Positions 48,261-61,100 of a stretch of 64,000 nt of DNA are shown here, in pieces; within the stretch, counting starts at the first letter, position 1, and every line of letters starts with the position of its first letter. Both the position numbers and the translations under genes were made by a program. Origin of the DNA: Podospora pseudoanserina (lineage: Eukaryota > Ascomycota > Sordariomycetes > Sordariales > Podosporaceae); NCBI RefSeq assembly GCF_035222485.1, contig NW_026946672.1:992001-1056000 (forward strand), written 5' to 3'. Below the pieces are notes generated by a model. That model was not told the origin of the DNA. It made no database searches and worked only from the letters and a program-made list of their open reading frames with translations.

Positions 48261-50029
48261 ATGCACAACCAGATCATCGCCTCGACGGGCATGGACCAGG
48301 AAAGTCACTTAGCACACGATAACAACACATATGGCAACGACAGTTGGGTCGACATGAATTCGTATCACCACCATCATCAAACCACCATGCCCGACTATGG
48401 AGGGAACTATGGCTACTCGTCCATCCCGCCCATCACTCACGGGCTACCGTCGGAAAATTTGAACAGGATGCCACCACCACCGCCTCCTCATTCCATGCAC
48501 CAACAGCATGCCTCTCACACACAGCTACCAATGCTCATGATGCCTCATCATCAACCGACGCCTACCTGGCCGAGTATGTTGACGAACCCAAACAACTACA
48601 GCCCTCACTCGGCGCCTCCGATCGCCATACCTCCCATCACTACACCGCTCAAGACGACGAAGCTTCCAGCGATTCAGACCACCACCTCCCAACCGAGAAA
48701 GACCTTGACGGACGATGACCGCCGCGCCATGTGCCAGTATGCCAAGGACCACCCCAACGCGAAGCAGACTGACATCGGCCAGCGCTTTGGCGTGGAGAGG
48801 AGGTAGGAATTAATGGACCCCCTCATTGTGATGCGATGTTCCCGTGCATGATTTCCTCTAACACTGCTCACAGTACCGTCTCCAAGGTCCTGAGACACAA
48901 GGACAAATACCTGAACTCGGAGGATCGGAGCAGTTCACCTATCAAGCGTGGCAAAGGAAAGGGAGCAGACATTGAAAAGGCGCTGACGGCCTTCCTTCGT
49001 AATGCTCGAAAGGAAGGCAAAACTCTGACTACCGAAGAGGTCAAGGAGAAGGCCCAGTCGTTTTCTATGGTCGGTGGTGGTGACTCCTTTACGGAGCACA
49101 ACAGCTCGGCTTGGCTGGAAAAGTTCATGCTCAAGCATGGCATGGGCCCCGGGAGACTGATGCGCCGGGCGTCAGAAACCAACATTTTGGACAGTAGACG
49201 CAACTCGCCAGCGTTGAGTGCTTCCCAGCCATCAAGCGCCATTTCTCCAGCGTCTCCAGCCGGCCACCTGTCACCATCACCCTTGTCCGCAAACAAGAGC
49301 GACGAAGAAAAGGAAAGCATGAACAGTTTCATGGACTTTACGACCGACAATGCCTATAAGCACACAAATACGCAGAGCAATGCATCGCTAAACAGTGCTT
49401 ACACCGACCATGCCAACTCTTCCTTTTCTGGGAGCGCTCTCAGTCCTGCAGCTTCGTTTGGTTTCTCGCCGGATCCCAATACTGGCGGATTTCCGCCTCC
49501 CGGAGCACCAGGTGGAGGTTTCCAACGCCCGCGAAGCCAGACATTTCCAACGCTGGACCTGGAATACATGAACCAGTCTCAGAGCACGGAGCCCCTGACG
49601 CCAAAGTATCATGTCTCATCTACCGCACCATCTTCGGCACTAGAGCCGCCATCCGCCAACCCGGCGGGTGGGCATTTCAGTATCGATCAGGCGATTTCAC
49701 CTCAGCTCCGTCACAGCACCAGCAACCAGAGTCTTGGTGGGAGATCTTCAACGACTCCAGTTACGGCGAATCCCTCGTCTCCCAGCTCACCCACTCAAGA
49801 GGATGCAAGAAGAGCGGCGGATACTCTTCTGTCTTTTATCACCAACTCTGGTGGATTTGCTGACCATTCCGAGTACATGACTCTGCTCAAGCTTACCGAA
49901 AAGCTACGTATTCATCAAATGCAGATAGCAAAGGCCCATGGCATGGGAGGACTCTCGCGTATACCCGAAGGCGACAGTGAGATGACGAACACGACCTCTA
50001 TCAAGCTGGAACCGACAACTATCGCCTGA
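48261..50029 (+). CDS. CENP-B-type helix-turn-helix DNA-binding regulator
   Basis: Probable transcription factor. Two exons, 48261-48802 and 48874-50029, joined in phase (AG|T), 565 aa. The frame is open a little upstream but only with a TTG. Residues 1-140 are His/Pro/Met/Gln-rich. Residues about 145-195 form a Psq/CENP-B N-terminal HTH (RKTLTDDDRRAMCQYAKDHP ... QRFGVERSTVSKVL), cut by the intron in the recognition helix. Residues about 205-275 look like a second, Tc5/CENPB-type HTH (FLRNARKEGKTLTTEEV ... SSAWLEKFMLKHGMGPGR). The rest is Ser/Pro-rich, with a short helical end (EYMTLLKLTEKLRIHQMQIA). No DDE nuclease domain follows, so this is a domesticated-type factor and not a transposase. 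Close fungal relatives include Abp1/CENP-B-like proteins; the target genes are unknown. Confidence 0.85.
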
Positions 50030-51405
50030 TACATACCCATTCGCTCTTCTTCATTTCTTTCAGCATTCCATGGTGTTTTGTTGGTGCCATTTAAGGTGTC
50101 TGGCGGAGGAGGAAGTGGCGTCGGCAGGCAGCATTGCTTTTGAAGTCACCAGGGGATAGGAGTTGGGATCTCATAGGAGGATGCTTTCCTCCTGACGGAA
50201 TTTTTGGAAAGGGCGGCAAAAAACACAAACGAACAACACTTCGGAAAACCACACACTCACATACCACATACCCACCTTTTTCTTCGATACATCGACACTT
50301 TATATACCCCTTTTTGGCGTTGCTGAATACCACTATACTGTCACCGTCACCGGAAGACTATACGCTCACGCGAAAAGCGAGGGTCACCAAAACCGACTCT
50401 CGCATCTTTTTCTTGTTGTCATTTCCATCTGGTCTTTTCTCGTTCGGTTTTGTTCTAGTTGATTGGCTTCCGACTACCCCTATTTCATTTGACTCTGTAC
50501 AATTACTATCAGCATGGTTTCTCTTCGGATTTGTTTTTGAACTTTTTTCCTCTCTCTCTTTCTCACACACACACACACGGGCAGAGGGAGAGGGGGAGGG
50601 ATCGACCGACCGAATACGCATCGAACGAACAAATGGACGAACAGTCGCATATTTTCAAGCACCGAAAGTTTTCGAAAAGAATACAAAAGGTTGATGGACA
50701 TGGTCCGCAAGGGCCTACTGGGGGTTGGCGATGGAATGAGTGGATGGAAATGAAAGTGTGTTTATTGTTTTTGTTTTTGTTTTTGCTTCATAATCGGGGA
50801 GGAAAGGGCGGGTTGGAGGAGGATATTGGACGGTTGAGATGGGCTCAAGATTGGGGTGATTCTTGACATACTGGATGGATTTCTATTTTTTTTTATTTTT
50901 ATTTTATTTTTTTATACCTTGGGTGATTTCATTAGGGAATGGAATGCACAATATTGGGAAGAGAGAAACAGACAGAATCACACAATCAGGAGGCATGTTG
51001 AGAGGGGAAGCAGAAAGGGGGAAAAGAGGCAGCATAGGACTACGCCCATTCAGAGGAAATTTCGAGAATCAACCCTTTTCTTTTTGGTTTATTTTTCACG
51101 CACCACACTGCCACACTGTCCTCTGGAATATGGAGACAGTTTGACTGTTATACGCTCTTTATGGATGTTGATTCTGGATTTTCTTTGCGGTGGTTGTGTG
51201 TGTTGTGTTGTGTCTGACAGCTGAAGCTGTGTGTTTCTCTTTTTTGCCCAGTGGAACGGCTAGTTCTAACCCCCCCCCCCAACTTCCTGTGTCAAACCTG
51301 AATATATTATACCATTTTTCTTTGCAGCTCGAAATTTTAGTAATCATTGATAATGAATGATTCGTGAATACATTCAACTACTTTACTACCAAAACATTCA
51401 CTAAC
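50030..51405. other. convergent intergenic region, 3' flanks
   Basis: Lies between two convergent genes. It contains a short CA run near 50566-50578 and T/A-rich runs near 50885-50915. No gene recognised. Confidence 0.5.
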
Positions 51406-54400
51406 CTAAGTACAATCAACCCCCCTTTCCGCCCACAGCTCCAGCACCCCCCTCTCCCCAATCTCGGGCATCAACCTCACCAGTACCAGCTCGACAAGGC
51501 CGTAAACCAAATGCTTGTTGCAGTAGGCGTCAGAAAAGACGTCCAGGATCCCTCTCTCGATTTCAGAGAAAATCTCCTCTTCTTCTGGTGTCATCGTCGC
51601 TTCTTCTTCATCAGCAGACACCGTCGTTGGTGTTGCAGCCTTACTTTTTGTTGTCCTCCGGCGCCCCCGACGGCTAGCATCATCCTTGTTAGCCTTTTTG
51701 CGGTGGTGTCGTTGGTGTTGGCCGTGACCGTGACCGCGGTCCGTTCCTTCCCTAGCCTGTGTACTACTACTACTACTACTAACAAGATCATCATCAAACC
51801 TCGCTGCTTTCTTTTTCCCGCTGCCGTCCTCCCCTGACGAAGGTGAGCTCACGTCAGAGGACGCATCTCCCTTTTCCTTTTGCAGTGTAGTTTTCTTAGC
51901 AGCAGCACCACCGCTGAACGGTGAAAGCCCAAAGTAGATTTTGGCGACATTCCCCCCCAACAGCCCCCATAACCCCCTAGCGCACCTCCTCTTCAACACT
52001 CTCAACCCCTCCTCCCCTTCTGGAGCAACCAACGTCCCCTTCCCTGGCGCATTACCAGGAAAGAGCGCCCCGCGCACGTTGCGCAAAAGTGGGGGGAGCG
52101 CCAATGGTCCAGTGTCTTGGTTGAGGATGTACTGGTGTATACCGTGCGATAGCAACCTGTAAATCAGACTGTCAGAAAAATATACCACAACAGGAAATAA
52201 ATCAGAAATTGGGGGTCAAATGATATGATCCCATAATGTGAGACAGCCCGCCCGTGTGGTGTTTCATTTCCATTTTCTTTTGCGTGGGGGAACAATAAGA
52301 AGCAGATAGAAGGATGTAGGTAAAAGGTGTGGTAGGATGGGTGGTGGTCATGGTGTGTAGCAGGGACTGGACACTGGTCCCCCCCCCAAACTTGATCAGC
52401 CAGTGCTGTGGAAGGTGACATTCAAGCACCAACTCGGAGAGAAAAAGGACAGGCCGGAACACACACAACTCTGTGTGGTGTGTGTCTGTGTGTCAAAAGT
52501 TCAGATGATCACAAAACGGCCCCAACGTAACCCGGTAAAACGTCCAGAGGGAAGCCAAAGGGATTTTCGACTTGGGAAACCGCGGCAGTCTCGATACTCA
52601 GCAATGAACCCAGCCAGCTAGCTCACAACCACCACCATCACCACCACCACCACCATCTCAACCCCGGTTGATGCGGCCCAGCAGGCTGCTGCAGTTGGGA
52701 GACTAAAGGCGGCCAAAGCTTCTTGCTGAATGTGCGGGGAGAAACGACCGGGGTGAGGCACAAGGTGGGGAGACACACTTCGCTGACGGGGGTCCTGAGC
52801 ATGGATGCCAATGGACCATCGGACTTGGGTCGGAGGAGAGGAGAGGGGGACCATTGATGATTGCGCTTGAAGCACCCCATGGCTAAGCTGTCTTTTGCTC
52901 TTCCAGGGTTCCTTTGCACACGCGCCCCCTTCATGTTTCCCCTAGCTCGGGTTGTAAGACAACCTAAGAGGGGATATGATCTGTCATTCGGTTTGACAGC
53001 CGAGACACCATCCGGGAAGGGTCAAGCCTCATCGCGACGATCTCTACCTGTCGTCGAGCAACAACGTCGACGGAGACGGCACGCTGTGGGGCGGTGCGAA
53101 GCGCAAAGGAAGCCAGCGGTGAGCGAAGCAAGTCGGCGTGCTCGGCGTCCTCGGCGTGGAAGTGAGGTGCGATAGAGAAGTGTCCAGTCGACATGATTGA
53201 TGGCTTGGAAGAGGGTGGCCCGATCCCTGTCCCGTTGCTCCAGCCCGGGCGCGTAGAGGAGACTCATTGATGGATGGTCAAAAGCCTGACAAAAGCCCTG
53301 CTCGAGCAATCGGACGCAGCCAAGGCGGTGCGGCGCTGCGATTGGTCCAATGGGTTGGGGGCACCAGATGCAGGCCCCAAGAGGAACAAAAACGACAGAA
53401 CTGCGCCATATGCGGGTCGCCGATTCGGCCGCAGGACATGTGGGAAGCGTGCGTTCCACTGCAGCACCAACTTTTACCCCGAAGCCTTGCTCCAGCTGGG
53501 CATTGGCTGGAGCACAGCTGCACAATGCGTCCAGTGACATCCGACGACATCACAGGCAACGGCCCAAGTGACACTCCTCAAGACCCCTCGAGACCTAAAC
53601 ATGTTGCACTTGCAACTCGCCAGGAAGCATCATGATTCGTGCCGGACTCGGCACTTCTCCAAGTCCAGTGACTTTCTGCTCATGCAGTGTGACGGCGAAG
53701 CAGCAAAAAGGGGGTGGGGATATATCAGAAATGCTAAGTAAACATGAAGCCACCTACCTGTCAAGCTTGCCATCTACGGCCGCGATTCGTCCTGGTCCCG
53801 TCATGGTAACCCACTGCACCATCGATAATGCGCCGCAAAGCCATGGCATCCGCACATCCATCTCGATCAGATTCGATATTGCCGACCAGCATCTGAAGGC
53901 CAACACGGGCATTTTGAGTGGTCCAGAATCCGGTCCGACCTCGTGTTGAACCACATTCTTGCGCTGGGCCGTGCTGTGAGAGCTTCGAGGCGGCAGAGAA
54001 CGGGTAGTCATGAGGACCGTGAAGGCCAATCTGATGAATGAGGTCGCGAGGAAGCACCAGTGCACCACCATCCAAAACAAGCCCTGCACCGAAGAGAGGC
54101 CGCGGCGACCAGCCGAGGAGCCCTTGCCCGGCCGCCCCGAAGGATTCTCGTCCTCGATTGCTTTTCTCTTGCCCAACGTTCGTGTCGCAATAATGATCAT
54201 CTCCAATATCATCCACGGCTCCGATAGTTTGTTGGCGACCGAGTTCCCGATGATTAGCTCTGAAAATATTTGGCCAACCAGAGCTGTCAGGCACCCATTC
54301 TCGAGGTCTTCGGTGGGGAGCAGGATGGCCAGGACGGCGTGAACTAGCAGTTGACGATACGCTACTTCATTCTCAGCCTGTTGGGCAACGCTTTCAGGGT

Positions 54401-55196
54401 CCTCTGGGCGGGGGACGGGTGTCAGCGCGGGGAGTGGATATAGCGAGTGGTAGATCTCGCGAGCATTTGTCCTGATGGGGGCCTGCGTGATGGGATCATG
54501 GGCTATGCGGTAGGCTAGATGTCTCCAACGTTAGCACTACCCAAAATTGGACACGAGATCGCCTGTGGCTCCTTCTTCTTTCATGTTCCAGCCTCCGACA
54601 GCTCGCTCCAGACTCGGGGAACAAAAAGACCAACCAGTGATGTGCTTATCGAGCAGATCTGGAATCTCGTCGAATAAAAGGCTCTCCAGGTCCACTTTCC
54701 GCAGCCGCTGCTCGAGGGCTCTTGTGATGTGTGCGATGATTTGAACAATCTCGGCAACGAATGTCTCATCGGGCGTGATCTTATTGTACCAGTTCTGGAT
54801 GTACTCCCTCAGGATGATGGCGATGAGGGCGTAGAGCTGCAGATCCACATCGTTGCGACTGGTCAGCGGCGGTAAGAGCTCCTCGATCGGTGCTGGCGCA
54901 CTCTTGGCCTTTTCGATATGCTGAGGGCAGAGGATGCGGCGGATCAGGAGAGCGGTGGCTTTGTCTGAGAGGGGGTCGGTGGTGGGAAATGCCGGGCGGG
55001 CGCTTCGTCGAGCTGCCGCTCCTCCTAACTGGGCAGGCGTCTGAGACGCATCAGCTGAAGCTGTTTTGGAGGTTGGCCCCGATTCTGACTGTAGACTCGA
55101 CGTGCGCGATGGCTTGGGTCGAGGCGTTACCGGCCCCGGTGGTGGTGGGTTGGGTGTTTGGACGCGGCTGGGAGCCTGGGCAGCTGCGGTCGTCAT
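51406..55196 (-). CDS. PXA-domain protein with a 1.6 kb intron
   Basis: Membrane-associated protein with a PXA (PX-associated) domain, as in sorting-nexin-like proteins, but no PX domain is visible. Three exons on the minus strand: 54635-55196, 53758-54514 and 51406-52156; all phases agree (G|CC, AG|G), giving 689 aa. Residues 1-75 are Pro/Ser-rich; the PXA domain spans about 80-290 (LQLYALIAIILREYIQNWYNKI ... VHAVLAILLPTEDLENG). Hydrophobic stretches near 322-345 and 370-410 may be membrane segments. After intron 2 come LLSHGIHQYILNQDTGPL, NVRGALFPGNAPG, a Ser/Lys-rich linker, and a final helix KHLVYGLVELVLVRLMPEIG. Exon 3 has no early ATG and so cannot be a separate gene. Intron 1 is 120 nt; intron 2 (52157-53757) is 1601 nt, very long for this genome. 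The role is probably endosomal or ER membrane contact, by family only. Confidence 0.82.
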
Positions 55197-56062
55197 GTCG
55201 AAGTATGGTTGCTTACAGGCATCTCGCCGACTCGGTGACTGGTGGCTAGCAGAAGCTCTTGTTCAAGTTCCAAGTCGGACTGGTGATGGTGCGTGGGTGT
55301 CGTTGACTTGAAGCTGTGGAGGGCCGTGGGCAGATCAATCGCTTATCGGAGCTCAAGTCGCCTTATGTCACTGGCCCGAAACGGCAAGCGGTGAAGCCCC
55401 ACATCAGATGCAGTGCGTCACTCCATCACTGCACAGTGCTGTAGCAGCACTGTAAATACAGGGTATCTTAGCAGAATACAGCACCACAAGAAATAGATAT
55501 GAGAAAAACTTCAGACATTCAAGAGTGCCGACGGGTGTTGTGCCAACGACATCTTTCACAGGACTCATCGTGAACCCGAGACAGAAGGCATCGACAGCAT
55601 GTGGCTCTCGTTTCAACGGCATCCCTGGTCTCAAGAGCTGCCAGGTGGATCCTGTGGGGATGCAGGGATATCAAAGCGAAGCCCCTTTGTGACCCCTATT
55701 CCCACCCGTTGCCCGGTGCTGGAATGTAAACATTCATGTCGTTGACAACCGTTTGACAAGAGTTGAGGCTCAAGATACCCCTGCTGCATCCTGCAGCCTT
55801 CCTATCGCTCTACCGCATGTACATACATGTACTGGATGCGACCGCCTTCCGGTCATGGTGTATGAATACGCTGCAGCCTTGCCATGCATCCATAATGTTC
55901 CGCTTGTGCGCAGCAAATGCGCTCACGACCAACAGCCGAGAACTGGAGCAGTCATTTTTTTGTTACAGCTTTATATACATACAGCTTTGTCAGACTCGGT
56001 CCAACAAGAGTTACTATACAACACATAGAGTGCAAATCATTGTCGCGAGTGTTGGAAACATC
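55197..56062. other. intergenic: PXA promoter and MSS51 3' flank
   Basis: No gene recognised. It holds the promoter of the PXA gene and the 3' end of MSS51. A short palindromic run, GTACATACATGTAC, is near 55817-55830. Confidence 0.5.
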
Positions 56063-57678
56063 TTATTCGGAATCTTTGCGGGTGGTTTCATATCTGAAGC
56101 GGGACATGTTAGCAAAGGAAATCATAATCAGTAGATCCAAGAATAGCTTACCTCTTGCCTCTGAATGCCCAGACGCCCCAGTTGCCGGCACTGACGTCCT
56201 GGGGATCAAGATCGTTCAAATCCCACCGAAGACTGCGGAACCGGTTCTCACCAGGCTCCAAAAGCATGTCGAATTCACCATGAGCTGTCTTGTTGACCCA
56301 CGCAACATCGCGCTCCATATCCTCCTGAGTGTAGCCAGTGACAATGATGGGGGCCTTGGTTTCCAGAAGCATGGGAAGCGTCTCTACCCACTCATGGGAG
56401 CTTGCTGGGTGACCCAGACCGGGGTGAAACATGACGAAGCAGTCAAAGTAGGGGTCGTAAGGGTAGAAGTGACCGGTCTTGTGGAGGGTGTGGTAGTAGT
56501 CCACGATGGTGCTGATCTTCATGGTAGGCCAGACTCGGTCCTCGACGATAGCACCGAAGGGGTTGGTAGCAGTCCGAGGGGGCAGCGGGAACTCGTTGTC
56601 TCGGTTGGTCATGCTCTCAGGGCCAATAAAGATCAGGTGAATGCGGGAGCCCGGGAACACATGTGCGAGTTGCACCCAAACATCTCGAGGAAGAGACGAC
56701 TCGGCCCGGGCACCGAGAATGAACAGACGAACAGGTGGGGCCTCTACCCGAAGGCCCTTGATGTCCATGCCACCGCCGTTTTTAGGTGGGTGAAGAGTGT
56801 ATCGAAGAGCTGGGAGTAGGTTAGATGACTCATATATCAAATCCCCAATGCCAAGGGCGACACCTACCGCTGAAGCTCTTCAGACCCTCTGCAGTCAGCC
56901 TTCCTCCAGATTTGAGATTGTATGGACTAAGCTCATGAAGCACGCTGGCAATTGTGACGGGATAAGTGAGTAACCTCGTAGCCTGTCTCATGCTCCTATC
57001 ATCATCAATGGCGAGGAAGGAGCGGGTATATAAAAAGGTATCCCAGTTGGTCATGTTGATCAGAGCTTCGTCTATTTGTGGCCCAGCATATTCGAACTCG
57101 GGGAAAAAGCGGCCGGACCGTAGATCGTGGTCGTCCTCGTTGATTTGCCTCAGTGTATCGCATATTTCCAGGTGCTTCTCATAGTCGTCAGCCCAGTGCT
57201 CCTTGGAGCAGGACACTGGAATACCACAGTCAGGGCATTCGAAGTCGACATGGGCAGGTGCCAGGCTCCCATGGGGCTGGTGGTCGGGGTGGTTGCAGCG
57301 GGCATACTGCCTCATGAAAGCCGCTCTTTTCCGGATCTCGGGAATGGGAGAGTTGGTGAACGAGTGGAAGAGGTCATCGGCTTCCAGAACTCTTTTCTTC
57401 TCGGTCTTGGTGGGTGCGGGCGCACTAGATCCAAAGGCAAAGCCAGAAGAGAAGCGCTTCGTAACGGAGGTTGGAGCAGGCTTGGGGACATTGCTATCGA
57501 CGGCAGCTCGTGGAGGGGGGCATTTGCTATGGACGGAGCGTTGTTGCTGCTGTCGTTGTGAGGCCTGAAAAAGGCCATTGGGTAACCTGGCTCCGGCTTG
57601 TCTCCTGAAAGAGACTGAGCAGTGTGAACACACTCTCGACAGCGCTGAGCGTGCCGCAAGATCTGCCGGAAGCGCCAT
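56063..57678 (-). CDS. MSS51: Mss51-type mitochondrial translation activator (MYND zinc finger)
   Basis: Homologue of yeast Mss51, which activates COX1 mRNA translation and chaperones Cox1 in mitochondria. Three exons on the minus strand: 56868-57678, 56152-56809 and 56063-56093, in phase, 499 aa. The N-terminus is Arg/Ala-rich and acid-poor (MALPADLAARSALSRV) and includes CSHCS, a CxxC that resembles the haem-regulatory Cys motifs of Mss51. The MYND-like finger lies at about residues 128-170 (RCNHPDHQPHG ... CPDCGIPVSCSKEHW ... HLEIC). Downstream come LINMTNWDTFLYTR, the core FIGPESMTNR, VMFHPGLGHP, and the end WAFRGKRYETT. The last exon is only 31 nt; without it the frame would end early at a TAA-type stop in the intron. 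Divergent from RSE1. Confidence 0.92.
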
Positions 57679-58100
57679 TGAGAATTTGGTGATGTCTCAC
57701 GATTGACTTTTTGGAGCTCTTGGAGGTTCAAGAGCTCTGACGGGCAGTTAACTTGGCGCTCACCAATCAATGCAGATTAGCTGACCCCACATGGGAGCAA
57801 CACCATAGAGAAGCCGCACTGTGTAAAATCTCCATACGTCGGCGACTCTCACAGTATGAGAAATGACGGAGCACGGTCTCAACTCTTGGCTTGGTGAAAC
57901 GCGGTGCTGTCAAGCGCAAGCGCGGGGCGTGGTTGACCAGCTTCCTGCATCTCAATATTTTTTTGCCTGCCACTGGATTTGGTCCATCCTCATATTCACA
58001 CCGACTTCTCTAGCACAAACATCGCTAGTTTTGATTCTGAGTCTGTCAAAGTCGATTTCTCCCAAAGAAGCCACGCCGGCTTTCCGCGCGCCGAGTAATC
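57679..58100. promoter_or_regulatory. bidirectional promoter, MSS51 and RSE1
   Basis: Only 422 bp separates the two start codons, so both promoters and leaders must fit here. No TATA-like element stands out. Both genes have housekeeping roles in mitochondrial translation and mRNA splicing. Confidence 0.7.
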
Positions 58101-61100
58101 ATGGCGACCACCTCTAACATGTTCCTGTACTCGTTGACGATCCAGCCGCCAACCACGATATCGCAAGCGTTGCTGGGCCAGTTCTCGGGAACCAAAGAAC
58201 AACAAATCATCACCGCCTCTGGCTCTCGCCTCACATTACTCCAACCAGACCCACGGCAGGGCAAGGTCAACACCATTCTATCACAGGATGTCTTTGGAAT
58301 TATTAGGGCCATTGCGTCCTTCCGCCTTGCTGGCAGCCACAAGGGTAAGTCGCACTGTTGTCTTTCCCCCTACCTCAGTATCTTGGACACTTAGTGATTC
58401 GGTATCCGCTCCGCAGCTGTGGCGGCATGATGATCCTCCGCCTTGACTCGAAGCGGCCGTCCCCGGATCCATCACAGAGGGCCTTTGCGACGAGCCTTTG
58501 CTAAAAATTCATATGAGCCTAGACTACATCATCCTCGCGACAGACTCGGGCCGTATCGCTATCATCGAGTACCTGCCCAAGACCAACAGGTTTAATCGCA
58601 TCCACCTAGAAACCTTTGGAAAATCGGGTGTTCGACGTGTTGTACCTGGCCAATATCTTGCCGCCGATCCCAAAGGAAGAGCCTGTTTGATTGCCTCGCT
58701 CGAGAAGAACAAACTTGTCTACGTCCTTAATCGTAACGCCCAAGCAGAGCTCACCATCTCCTCGCCATTGGAAGCACACAAGCCCGGTGTCTTGGTGCTT
58801 TCGCTCGTCGCCCTCGATGTTGGATACGCCAACCCTGTGTTTGCAGCCCTGGAGCTCGACTACACCGAAGCAGACCAGGACCCGACTGGGCAGGCTGGTC
58901 AGGAGCCAGAAGCACAGCTTGTATACTACGAACTCGATCTCGGTCTGAACCATGTGGTTCGCAAGTGGTCTGACGCGGTGGACCCAACCTCTTCGTTACT
59001 TTTCCAGGTTCCCGGCGGCAGCGATGGTCCTAGTGGTGTTCTGGTCTGCGGCGAGGAAAATGTTACTTATCGGCACTCGAATCAGGAGGCTTTCCGCGTA
59101 CCAATTCCACGACGGCGGGGTCCTACCGAGGATCCCCAAAGAAAGCGAACCATTGTCTCGGGCGTCATGCACAAGCTCAAGGGCAGCGCAGGTGCCTTTT
59201 TCTTTTTGCTGCAGACAGAAGATGGGGATCTCTTCAAGGTTACGCTGGATATGGTCGAGGACGACAATGGGAATCCCACCGGAGAGGTGAAACGGCTCAA
59301 GATCAAATACTTTGATACGATTCCAATAGCCACAAGCTTGTGCATTCTCAAGAGCGGTTTCCTCTTTGTGGCAAGCGAGTTTGGCAACCATTCTCTGTAC
59401 CAATTCGAAAAGCTCGGCGATGATGACGAGGAACTCGAGTTCTCGAGCGAGGAGTTCCCAACAGACTCTCGTGCCGCGTACAATCCGGTATACTTCCAGC
59501 CTCGGCCACTCGAAAATCTGACTCTAGTCGAGAGCATCGACTCGATGAACCCTCAAATAGATTGCAAAGTGGCAAACTTGACAGGAGAGGACGCGCCGCA
59601 AATCTACTCGGTGTGTGGTAACGGTGCGAGAAGCTCTTTCCGTATGCTTAAGCATGGGCTGGAGGTATCAGAAATTGTTGCCTCGGAACTCCCTGGCACA
59701 CCTGCTGCAGTCTGGACGACCAAGCTCACAAAGTACGACGAATACGATGCTTACATTGTTCTTTCGTTCACCAACGCGACATTGGTATTGAGCATTGGCG
59801 AAACCGTCGAGGAAGTTAGTGACAGCGGATTTCTCACCACTGTGCCAACATTGGCTGTCCAACAGCTGGGCGAGGAAGGTCTTATTCAGGTGCACCCCAA
59901 GGGCATTAGACATATTGTCCAAGGTCGTGTTAATGAATGGCCAGCGCCCCAGCATCGGTCGATTGTGGCTGCCGCTACCAATGAGAATCAAGTCGTCATT
60001 GCTCTGAGCTCGGGCGAGATTGTGTACTTTGAGATGGATGCAGATGGATCTCTCGCCGAGTACGACGAGAAGAAGGAAATGTCTGGTACCGTCACGTCTT
60101 TGAGTTTGGGAAGGGTACCGGAAGGCTTACGGCGGAGTTCGTTCTTGGCTGTTGGGTGCGACGACTGCACTGTGCGCATTCTCAGCCTCGACCCGGAATC
60201 CACCCTCGAAATGAAGTCGATCCAGGCTCTTACAGCGGCGCCGGCATCGCTTTCCATCATGTCTATGGAAGACTCGTTCGGTGGCACCACCCTATATCTG
60301 CATATCGGCTTACACTCTGGTGTCTACCTCCGAACTGTGTTGGACGAGGTCACTGGTGAGCTTACGGACACCCGTCAAAAATTCTTGGGCCCCAAGCCCA
60401 CCAAGCTCTTTCAGGTTTCTGTGCAGGGGCGGCCATGTGTGCTCGCCCTGAACTCCCGCCCATGGTTGGGCTACACGGACCCTATTACCAAGGGTTTCGT
60501 AATGACACCGCTGAGCTATGTAGATCTTGAGTATGGATGGAACTTTAGCAGCGAGCAGTGTCTGGAAGGCATGGTGGGTATCCACGCCAATTTCCTCAGG
60601 TACGTTTTTAATCTCTCTCTACTTCCGCTGCTGTATGATGATAAAAGGGATTCCTATGCAATTGCTATGAGGGTTGATTACGACACCAGTCGTATCAATT
60701 GTTCCTTCTGAAGAAGCTGTTTTATACCTTGTTTCGATACTTTGTTGGTAGTTTCCCTGCTAACTGGAGAGTTAGAATCTTCACCATCGAGAAGCTCGGG
60801 GACAACATGATCCAAAAGTCCATTCCTCTAACCTATACACCAAAGCGCCTGGTCAAACACCCCGAGCAGCCCTACTTCTACACCATCGAAGCCGACAACA
60901 ATACTCTCCCACCGGAGCTCCGGGCGCAGCTGCTGGCTCAGTCTAATACTAATGGTGACGCAGCCATTCTGCCGCCAGAGGAGTTTGGCTATCCCAAGGC
61001 CAGGAACAGGTGGGCATCGTGTATCAACATTGTCGACCCTGTCAGCGATGAGCCAAGCGTTCTCAATCGTGTCGACCTCGACAACAACGAAGCCGCCGTC

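Noticed and set aside
53022-53540. Possible nested gene inside the 1.6 kb intron
   Set aside because: Cys/Arg-rich reading with no domain; retained only as a question under the intron finding.
53267-53635. CAICGSP zinc-like motif on the plus strand in the same intron
   Set aside because: One CxxC without partner cysteines, in a frame without other protein features.
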